Below, piece after piece: positions 34,085-43,200 of a DNA stretch of 64,000 nucleotides. The stretch spans positions 1 through 64,000 of the forward strand of contig JAFWCK010000031.1 of the NCBI GenBank assembly GCA_017536965.1, written 5' to 3'. The notes under the pieces were generated by a model. The model ran no database searches and was not told where the DNA came from. It saw only the letters and a program-made list of their open reading frames with translations. How positions within the stretch are numbered: position 1 is the stretch's first letter; every line of letters begins with the position of its first letter. Both the position numbers and the translations under genes were made by a program. Source of the stretch: Lachnospiraceae bacterium. Lineage in GTDB: Bacteria; Bacillota; Clostridia; Lachnospirales; Lachnospiraceae.

Positions 34085-35305
34085 ATGAAAAAAAGCCTCG
34101 AGAAAAAGATCAAACAGGAAGAGAACCGAAAGCGGGCGGCTGCAAAGCCGGTGAAGGGCAGCATCGACTGGGTGCTGGTCATGATCGTGCTCGCGCTTCT
34201 GGTGTTTGGTCTTGTCATGCTGTACAGTGCCAGTTCTTACGAGGCTTCGATCAAGTTCCAAAACCCGTCTTATTACGTGGTCAAACAGCTGATCTCCACG
34301 GTCATCGGCCTGGTGGTGATGGCGGTTGTGGCACTGATTCCGCATAAATTTTTTGAAAAGATCGCAATCCTAGTCTATCTGGTGGCTGTGGCTGCGATGA
34401 TCCTGGTCAAGACGCCGTTAGGACTTGAGGCGAACGGTGCTTACCGGTGGATCGATCTGAAGTTTATCACCGTGCAACCTTCGGAGATCATGAAGGTTGC
34501 GCTGGTTCTGGTCCTGGCAATGCTGCTGTCCCGCTACGTGAACTATCTTGGCGATATCAAGATGTACCTCATTGTGATGGGACTCTGCGTGGTGGCGGTG
34601 GCTCTGACGGTGTTTATCACGGACGACCTGGGCACCGGCATCATCATGTTTGCGATGGGCTTTATTATGATTTTTGTGGCAAGCAAGAAGATCCGTTACC
34701 TGATCATTACTCTGGTGGTATTTCTTGCCGGCGGCGTGAGTTATGTGCTGCTGCGGTCGACCAAACGGGTTCGTGTGCAGGCATGGCTGAATCTGGAAAA
34801 ATATGCGGATGACATCGGCTACCAGATCACACAGGCATTATATGCGATCGGCTCGGGCGGACTGCTGGGCAAGGGGCTTGGAAAAAGTACACAGAAACTG
34901 GGCTTCGTACCGGAGTCTGAGAACGATATGATCTTTTCCATTATCTGTGAGGAGCTGGGCATCATCGGCGGCATCATCCTGATCGCGCTGGTGGCTCTTC
35001 TGCTCTGGAGAATGAAGAAGATCTTTGACAGTGCCGCAGATCTGTACGGCAAGGTCGTGGTAGCGGGTGTGGCTGCCCATATCGCGATCCAGACGTTTTT
35101 AAATATTGCAGTTGTAACTAATCTGCTCCCGAATACGGGTGTGCCGCTTCCGTTCATCAGTTACGGAGGCACGGCCGTCATCTTCCTTCTGATCGAGATC
35201 GGGCTGGTGTTATCTGTCAGCCGGGTACATGCGCCGACCGTGGAAGAGAAGAGAATGTCCTATTATGAACAGGATCGGGAGAGAGAGGCCAGTTATTATC
35301 AATGA
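34085..35305 (+). CDS. ftsW: Septal peptidoglycan polymerase FtsW
   Basis: The 406-residue SEDS glycosyltransferase has ten membrane segments. Conserved blocks are WVLVMIVLALLVFGLVMLYS, RWIDLKFITVQPSEIMKVAL, GIIMFAMGFIMIFVA and LPFISYGGTAVIFLLIEIGL. Its upstream ribosome binding site is odd: the only GGAGG lies 16 bases before ATG and partly inside a small GGGCC/GGCCC hairpin (34055-34071). The 3' end overlaps the next gene by four bases. In related clusters murG follows here, but it is absent. Confidence 0.94.
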   Translation: MKKSLEKKIKQEENRKRAAAKPVKGSIDWVLVMIVLALLVFGLVMLYSASSYEASIKFQNPSYYVVKQLISTVIGLVVMAVVALIPHKFFEKIAILVYLVAVAAMILVKTPLGLEANGAYRWIDLKFITVQPSEIMKVALVLVLAMLLSRYVNYLGDIKMYLIVMGLCVVAVALTVFITDDLGTGIIMFAMGFIMIFVASKKIRYLIITLVVFLAGGVSYVLLRSTKRVRVQAWLNLEKYADDIGYQITQALYAIGSGGLLGKGLGKSTQKLGFVPESENDMIFSIICEELGIIGGIILIALVALLLWRMKKIFDSAADLYGKVVVAGVAAHIAIQTFLNIAVVTNLLPNTGVPLPFISYGGTAVIFLLIEIGLVLSVSRVHAPTVEEKRMSYYEQDREREASYYQ

Positions 35306-35844
35306 AAAAGAAGTTAGTGATCATCATAGCTGCGATCGCGGTGCTCGTCATTGCTGCCTGTGTGCTGGTATTGACGGGCGTTATTCGTTTTCCTAAGAAA
35401 CAGCAGGAAGAGGCGCCATCGCAGCCGGTGGCATATCTGGAGTATATGAACTCCTACATGCTGATCGACCGGAATATGAAGGTGACGGGCAGCGAGCAGG
35501 AGGTGCCGGCGGGGCTTCCAAAGGTCACAGGTCTCAGCTTTGAGAAGATCATCGTGGGGAGTCCGCTGGAAGTGACTAACAAGGATGCGGCTAAATACGC
35601 GATGAAGCTGGTGGACTGCATTCATAAGAACGCCCTGGATATTGCGGAAGTCTATGTTTCCCTGGATCTGAACGCCACGATGTATGTGGGGAATATTAAG
35701 ATCCTGATGGGGCAGGATGTGTCCACGGAGGAGAAACTGCACGACCTGCGGGATTTCTATGATGATGTGAAAGGGCTTTCCGGCGTGCTGGATATGCAGG
35801 AGCTCAGTAAGAATAACCTGGGTTATTCTTTTAAAACAAATTAG
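35302..35844 (+). CDS. Reduced FtsQ/DivIB-like division protein lacking a POTRA domain
   Basis: The 180-residue protein has a membrane segment (KLVIIIAAIAVLVIAACVLV) and an external domain that resembles the beta domain of FtsQ/DivIB (VAYLEYMNSYMLIDRNMKVT, GLPKVTGLSFEKIIVG, KILMGQDVSTEEKLHDLRDF). The POTRA domain that normally comes between them is missing; only about 20 residues separate the membrane segment from the beta domain. Position between ftsW and ftsZ supports the identification. It overlaps ftsW by four bases. Confidence 0.72.
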   Translation: MKKKLVIIIAAIAVLVIAACVLVLTGVIRFPKKQQEEAPSQPVAYLEYMNSYMLIDRNMKVTGSEQEVPAGLPKVTGLSFEKIIVGSPLEVTNKDAAKYAMKLVDCIHKNALDIAEVYVSLDLNATMYVGNIKILMGQDVSTEEKLHDLRDFYDDVKGLSGVLDMQELSKNNLGYSFKTN

Positions 35845-35928
35845 TTGAAATTTCCAGCGGATTTCAGTATTATGTATTAGTAAAAAATTGTTCAGAAGAA
35901 TAAAATTATTCAGAGAGGATGCATACTG

Positions 35929-37170
35929 ATGACAGATTTTGATTATGGCGAATCACTGCGCGGCGCCAGAATAGTTGTGGTGGGCGTTGGCGGAGCCGGT
36001 AATAATGCAGTAAACAGAATGGTTGATGACGGGATGTCGCTGGTAGAGTTTGTCGGTGTCAATACGGACCGGCAGGTTTTATCACTCTGCAAGGCTCCTG
36101 TTACGATACAGATTGGCGAAAAAATTACGAAAGGACTGGGTGCCGGAGCACAGCCTGAGATTGGCCAGAAGGCAGCTGAGGAGAGCATGGAGATGATCCA
36201 GAAAGCTCTTGCCGGAGCTGATATGGTCTTCCTGACCTGTGGTATGGGCGGCGGAACCGGTACAGGTGCAGCTCCTGTTATCGCTAAGATCGCTAAGGAT
36301 ATGGATATCCTGACGATCGGTATCGTTACCAAACCTTTTAAATTTGAAAATAAGACTCGTATGAACAACGCGATCATGGGTATCGAGCGTCTGAAAGAAG
36401 TCGTGGATACGCTGATCGTTATCCCGAATGATAAGCTGCTGGAGATCGTTGACAGACGGACCTCTATTACGGACGCTTTCAAGAAGGCAGACGAAGTGCT
36501 GCAGCAGTCCGTCAGAGGTATCACCGACCTGATCAATATCCCGGCTCTGATCAACCTGGATTTCGCAGATGTTCGTACGGTTATGCTGAATAAGGGCATC
36601 GCTCATATCGGTATCGGTACCGGCACTGGCGATGACAAGGCTGAAGAAGCTGTCAAGGGTGCAGTTACTTCCCCGCTGCTGGAGACCAATATCCGTGGTG
36701 CTTCCCACGTTATCATCAACATCTCCGGCGATATCTCCCTTATCGAGGCAAACGATGCAGCTTCTTATGTTCAGGATCTGGCGGGCGATGGCGCAAACAT
36801 CATCTTTGGTGCGCGTTATGAGGCTGAGCCGGCTGATACCTGCACGATCACTGTGATCGCTACGGGCATCAACGACAGCACCATCCGCATGGCTTCCCCG
36901 AACATCCAGATCAACCGGAACAGACCGCAGCAGCAGGCAGCTCAGCAGGCTTACCAGCAGTCGCAGCAGCAGGCAACCGCACCGGCTCCTCAGCCGGCAG
37001 CACAGCAGCCGCAGCCGGAGACCGAGCGTCCATTCGTCGTGAAGGGCGAGCAGGAGACTGAGAGATCACAGCAGGCGAAACCGGTCCTGAATTTCCAGGT
37101 TCCGCGTCAGCCGAGACAGACGGTGCAGGGACAGGATATTACTATTCCGGATTTCTTGAAGAGAAGATAA
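35929..37170 (+). CDS. ftsZ: Cell division protein FtsZ
   Basis: The 413-residue tubulin-like GTPase forms the division ring. Motifs: [40 protein letters not shown] (GTP signature) and [21 protein letters not shown] Gln/Ala/Pro-rich linker ([20 protein letters not shown]) leads to the C-terminal peptide [11 protein letters not shown], which binds membrane anchors. No ftsA follows. A terminator at 37191 ends the cluster. Confidence 0.97.
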   Translation: MTDFDYGESLRGARIVVVGVGGAGNNAVNRMVDDGMSLVEFVGVNTDRQVLSLCKAPVTIQIGEKITKGLGAGAQPEIGQKAAEESMEMIQKALAGADMVFLTCGMGGGTGTGAAPVIAKIAKDMDILTIGIVTKPFKFENKTRMNNAIMGIERLKEVVDTLIVIPNDKLLEIVDRRTSITDAFKKADEVLQQSVRGITDLINIPALINLDFADVRTVMLNKGIAHIGIGTGTGDDKAEEAVKGAVTSPLLETNIRGASHVIINISGDISLIEANDAASYVQDLAGDGANIIFGARYEAEPADTCTITVIATGINDSTIRMASPNIQINRNRPQQQAAQQAYQQSQQQATAPAPQPAAQQPQPETERPFVVKGEQETERSQQAKPVLNFQVPRQPRQTVQGQDITIPDFLKRR

Positions 37171-37190
37171 GCTGAGTATTGATACAAACA

Positions 37191-37220
37191 AAAGGCCGGT
37201 TTCACACCGGCCTTTCTTTT
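37191..37220 (+). terminator. Intrinsic terminator of the division cluster
   Basis: AAAGGCCGGT and ACCGGCCTTT form a perfect 10-bp stem around TTCAC, followed by CTTTT. Confidence 0.9.
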
Positions 37221-37262
37221 CGCCATATTGTCCGGAGCAGGTATCTATTTTTTATTCCGCTC

Positions 37263-37431
37263 CATGCGCCTTTTTTCTAGTGGCGGTCTCATATTTTTCT
37301 GCGGCCGGAGCATTCGGAAATAATCCCTGATGGATTATTTCCTCACTACTCCTACGAGCTTTGCGGACTGGTGGTCTGAAGCTTGTGCCTTGAAAAATAT
37401 ATCGACCGCCTTGAGAAAAAGACGGCGCATG
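37263..37431. repeat. MITE-like imperfect inverted repeat element
   Basis: The element ends in 8-bp terminal inverted repeats CATGCGCC (37263-37270) and GGCGCATG (37424-37431). Inside, 37282-37299 (GGCGGTC...ATATTTTTC) pairs with 37392-37410, and a perfect 11-bp hairpin (GGAAATAATCC) sits at 37316-37342. The right arm has about 45 extra bases. It carries no gene and lies between the ftsZ terminator and the groES promoter. It could be a non-autonomous mobile element or a structured RNA. Confidence 0.6.
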
Positions 37432-37505
37432 TCGAAGTCATAAAAAACAGATACCTTCATCCAGAAAAAGTCGAAAAGAAATGCGTATTTTTTTCGAAAA
37501 AAGGG

Positions 37506-37534
37506 TTGCAAATCAGAGGTTGATAGGGTATTAT
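37506..37534 (+). promoter_or_regulatory. groESL promoter
   Basis: TTGCAA (37506-37511) and TATTAT (37529-37534) are 17 bases apart. The predicted start point falls just before the CIRCE element. Confidence 0.75.
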
Positions 37535-37543
37535 TACAATAGT

Positions 37544-37570
37544 TTAGCACTCATATGAAACGAGTGCTAA
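37544..37570. promoter_or_regulatory. CIRCE element (HrcA operator)
   Basis: TTAGCACTC-N9-GAGTGCTAA is a perfect match to the CIRCE consensus. It lies at the groES transcription start and 22 bases before the start codon region, so HrcA represses groESL until heat shock. Confidence 0.97.
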
Positions 37571-37592
37571 TAATTCGAAGGAGGACAGGAAA

Positions 37593-37865
37593 ATGAAATT
37601 AGTTCCATTAGGAGACAGAGTTGTTCTTAAACAATTTGAAGCAGAAGAGACCACTGCATCCGGCATCGTATTACCGGGACAGGCACAGGAGAAACCACAG
37701 CAGGCTAAAGTCATCGCTGTCGGCCCTGGCACGGACGATGTAAAAATGCAGGTAAAAGTAGGAGACGCAGTCATCTACTCTAAATATGCAGGAACAGACG
37801 TGAAACTGGATGACGAAGAATTTGTTATTGTTCGTCAGGATGATATTCTCGCAATCGTAAAATAA
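37593..37865 (+). CDS. groES: Co-chaperonin GroES
   Basis: The 90-residue protein is full length: [20 protein letters not shown], the mobile loop with [15 protein letters not shown], and [20 protein letters not shown]. It caps the GroEL ring. It is transcribed with groEL from a CIRCE-controlled promoter. Confidence 0.98.
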   Translation: MKLVPLGDRVVLKQFEAEETTASGIVLPGQAQEKPQQAKVIAVGPGTDDVKMQVKVGDAVIYSKYAGTDVKLDDEEFVIVRQDDILAIVK

Positions 37866-37890
37866 GGCGATCGATATCGCAATGTGATAG

Positions 37891-39537
<1,647 letters not shown>

Positions 39538-39581
39538 TCCGCTCCCGCAATTAACGCGAATGAATCTATTTGATATACAGG

Positions 39582-39616
39582 CAGGTGCCGGCAGAGATGC
39601 CGGCACCTGTTTTTTT
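39582..39616 (+). terminator. groESL intrinsic terminator
   Basis: CAGGTGCCGGC (39582-39592) pairs with GCCGGCACCTG (39599-39609), followed by seven T residues. Confidence 0.93.
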
Positions 39617-39890
39617 GCCCGAGATTGCGTTCCGGGTTCGTTTTGGGAAGACGGTTCTGCCCGAGATTGCGTTCTGGGTTCGTTTTGGGTTAAAGGTTTC
39701 GCCCGAGATTGCGTTCTGGGTTCGTTTCGGATAGACAGTTCTGCCCGAGATTGCGTTCCGGGTTCGTTTTGGGTTAAAGGTTTCGCCCGAAATCACGTTC
39801 TGGGTTCATTTTTACGAAATAGAGGTGCAACAGAACGAACCCGGAACGCAAAGTCGAGGATTGTGCGGGAAACAAAACGAACCCGGAATG
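39617..39890. repeat. 42-bp-period inverted repeat array B
   Basis: Five plus-oriented units beginning GCCCGAGATTGCGTTCYGGG start at 39617, 39659, 39701, 39743 and 39785, exactly 42 bases apart. Two reverse units have their ACCCGGAA cores at about 39839 and 39881, again 42 apart. Alternate linkers resemble each other (GGTTAAAGGTTTC type in units 2 and 4; GACGGTTCT or GACAGTTCT type in units 1 and 3), suggesting growth by 84-base duplications. The core is shared with array A. The first unit starts immediately after the groEL terminator T-run. Confidence 0.92.
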
Positions 39891-40127
39891 CGATTGCGAG
39901 TTGTGTTCATAATGTTCTGCAAATACATTTGAGATAGCGAGTTGTGTTCGTTTCAAGCGCTATTTTTCGGTGAAAAAAAGATAATAATAAACATAGTATA
40001 TGGCTAAAAGGGCTTTTTTTACTTTCTGATATGCAAAGCCAAATAACTTGTTTGAAAAAAACGAACACAACTCGCTATCTCATCCGATTATCCCTTTATA
40101 AAACGAACACAACTCGTTATCTCATCA
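39891..40127. repeat. Variant inverted repeats (GCGAGTTGTGTTCG core)
   Basis: Two plus units with core GCGAGTTGTGTTC lie at 39896 and 39937 (41 bases apart). Two minus units with core GAACACAACTCG lie at 40063 and 40105 (42 apart). The unit at 39931-39953 and that at 40059-40081 are perfect complements over 23 bases across a 105-base loop. The outer bases (GAGAT.GCG and GTTCGTTTT) match arrays A and B, so this is a variant of the same family with a changed middle. Confidence 0.88.
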
Positions 40128-40191
40128 GGTTTTTAGTCTTTTCTAAAAAATATTAGGCAAATTCGGAAAAATGTTGTAAAATTTTTAGTTA

Positions 40192-40215
40192 CAGAGGCGG
40201 GGCCTCTGCTTTTGT
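40192..40215 (+). other. Leader hairpin before the giant protein gene
   Basis: CAGAGGC (40192-40198) and GCCTCTG (40202-40208) form a 7-bp GC-rich stem followed by CTTTTGTG. A TAAAAT box at 40177-40182 may be the -10 of a promoter just upstream. The hairpin would lie in the leader and could be a weak attenuator or stabilising structure. Confidence 0.45.
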
Positions 40216-40253
40216 GCATGCAATATTTCAAATGAAACACAGGAGATTTTGTA

Positions 40254-43200
40254 ATGAGTAGAGAATGGACTGCAAAATGGATCGGCAGGCAAGATGGCGA
40301 TACGTTCAATCCAGTATTTTTCAAAGATTTTACCGTAGACTTCCCAATCAGCCGGGCGATGTTTAATATCACTGCTTTGGGGGTCTTCGAAGCATATATC
40401 AATGGACAAAGAGTCGGCGATGCTTATCTGACGCCTTATCAGACAGGCGACAAAGACGGCGTTCCTTATTATGCATATGACATTACGGATCTCTTGTATG
40501 CCGGGCAGGAATCGCCATCGAACTCCATTGATGTCTTCCTTGGACAAGGGTGGAATGATGATGACAAGCGGATCGCACTGCGCGCGGAAGTTGTTCTGGA
40601 ACGCAGCGGAGAACCTGCAGAAGAAGCTCTGGCAATGGAATTTGATGAACTTGAGGCTGAGCCAGGAGATTATGCTGATGAAGATGACTACGAGTTGTTT
40701 GATGAGCATGAGATCGAATCTTTCATTAAAGAGGATGATCCGTTTGAAGCCTCCGACGATCTATTAAATGAATTGATCGGCGATGATGCGCCTGTATTTG
40801 ATGATGCGCCTGCATTATATGACGCGCCTGCATTTGATGATGCACTATCATTTGACGACGCACCGGAATTACCGGGACTGCCGGAGACTATGGACATGCC
40901 GGATACACTTGCAGGCAGAGAGTATCGTTCACGTACAAGACGTATGCGCAGATGGAATCTGGAGCTTGTGCAGGATCCTGAGCAGGAAGCTGCAAAAGAA
41001 CTGCTTGCTGATATCGAGCCGGATTTTGAAATCATTTCAGAACCAGAAGATGTTCCAGTTGTTCCAAAAGAAACAAAGCCGGATGAAGTTATTTCGGAGG
41101 ATGATCTGTTCAGCGAGGATGATCTTCAGGGGCTGATGGATGACAGCGTTTTCATGGATGAAATCCCGGAAGATCTGGATGAGATGCCACTTGATGTGCT
41201 GGAAGAATTGGAAGGTATGTCGCAGGAAGCACCATCTGCATTTGTTCCAAAAGAAGATTTATTGGAATTTGTTCCGCAGGAAGAAGCGCAGGTTGAAAAA
41301 GAAGAAAGAGGCTTTTCTGATTCGATGCCGGAGATGGATATGACAGAGGATGAAATCCAATCCATCCTGGCAGAGCAGGAAAAGGAACTTTCTGCAGCCA
41401 TTCCGACGTATTCCGAATCCATTCCGGAGAAAATTGTAGTGCCGGATCTTTTTGCGGAGGATGATTTGGAAGAGGCTCTTGGGGATGCTGGGGATCTGAT
41501 GTTTGACGAAGCAGCTCCAGAAGAAGTGGATTCACTGGTCGATGAACTGGCAGCGGAGTTTGGCGAGGAACCGGCCGTGACAGTGCAGGAACCAGTAGAA
41601 GCGATAGAAGAACTGTCTGAGACGGCGGAAGCATCGTCTGAATTGACACCGGAAGAAGCATCCTGGAACGACGATGTGGAAGGCCAGGTCTCCTTCGATT
41701 TCATCGGAAAGATCCAGGCAATCATGGATGAGGAAAAGGCGGCGAAAGCTGCAGCGGAGGCTATGCAGGAAAGCGAGGCTGAAGAAGCTGTTGAAGAGGC
41801 AATACCAGCAGAGGCTGTACAGGAAGAAGCTGTGCCTGAAGCAGTTGTACAGGAAGAAGCAGCGCCAGTAGAAGCTCCGCCAGCGGAAGCAGCGCCAGTA
41901 GAAGCTATGCCAGTAGAAGCTGCGCCGGTAGAAGATGTACCAGTAGAAACGGTACCGGTGACAGTAGAAGCTGTGAAGGCGGCTGAAGAGACAGTTGGCG
42001 TCGAGGATTCTGATTTTACCGAAGAATTGTTTGATGAATCAATCCTGGAGGAATTCCCGGAAGAAGAATTGACCGAAGATATCTTTGATGAGATTTCGGA
42101 TGAGATCTTTGAAGAGGCATCCGATGAGATACCTGTTGAGGCGGCAGTGGACGCAGCGGAAGAGGTCATCGAGGATGCCGAGGATGAGATTCCTTTTGAG
42201 ATAGAAGAAATTGTTGTTGAGACAGAAGAGCCGGTTAATAAGGCAGTTGAAGAAGTTCCAGAAGCTGCGGAAGAAGTAATAGAGGAAGTTTTTGAAGAGC
42301 CGGCTGAAGAAATAGTATTAGAAGAAGCAGTTGAAGAGGCCGTTGAGGCTCCTGTGGAAGAGGCGGTCGAGGAACCAGTCAAGAAGCAGGGATTCTTTAA
42401 GAAGCATTTCAAGGCGTTTGATCTGGCCAAGAAGATCGGGCTCACTTTAGATGATGAGGAAGAACCGGAACCGGAAGAACCTGACGCAGTTGATCTGCCG
42501 GAAGAAGTCGACGAGTACGATGAGTATGATGACATGGATCTCAGCAAACTGGATGAGCTGGGTGAATTGTTTACGGATACCTCACAGCTGGCGGACATGG
42601 AGGCTGTGCTGGCAGGACTGGATTCAGTGCCGGGAGCATCAAAAGCATCGGCAGCATCCGGCCCGATGGGCGACGTGGAGCTGCCTGCATTTGAAGATCT
42701 TTTTGCAGAAGCAGATAGTCTGGCCGTTGATAAGGCAATGTCGCTTGAGGAAACATTTTTCGCTGATGATGCAGTAGGCACTAATGATGCAGTAGATGCT
42801 GATGAGGTATTAGATGCTGATCTTGATGCCGCCCTGGAAGAAGCATTGTCTGATGAATTGCCGGAAGAATTATTGTCAGAAGAGGCTTTGCCTGAAGAGG
42901 CATCATTGGAAGAAACCATAGAAGCGGAGTCGGAAGCTGAGGCTCCAGAAGAAGCGATTGCTGAAGAGGAGCTGGAAGCTGAGCCCCAAGAAGATGTTCC
43001 GGAAGAGGAAACAGCAGAAATTGAACCTGAAGCTGAAATAGAGGCTGAAGTCGCAGAAGGTGTGATTCCGGTACCAGTTATTCTGCCGGGTGCAGAGGAA
43101 GAGGCTGGTGCAGAGGAAGAGACAGCGGAAGAGACTGTCACAGAAGAGGCTGTCGAAGAAGCGCAGGAGCAGGAAGAAGAGGCTGTTGAGGAAGCGCAGA

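Larger units (their letters stand above)
39538..40253. other. 715-base intergenic region with repeat arrays
   Basis: Between groEL and the giant acidic protein gene there is no convincing coding region. The interval holds the groEL terminator, the 42-bp-period array B, a related inverted pair array, and a leader hairpin before the next gene. Confidence 0.75.

Noticed and set aside
37335..37550. A 71-residue minus-strand gene between ftsZ and groES
   Set aside because: It lies within the inverted repeat element and the groES promoter and CIRCE site, with no ribosome binding site.
39617..40127. CRISPR array
   Set aside because: Repeats occur in both orientations, the linkers are themselves conserved rather than unique spacers, and no cas genes are present.
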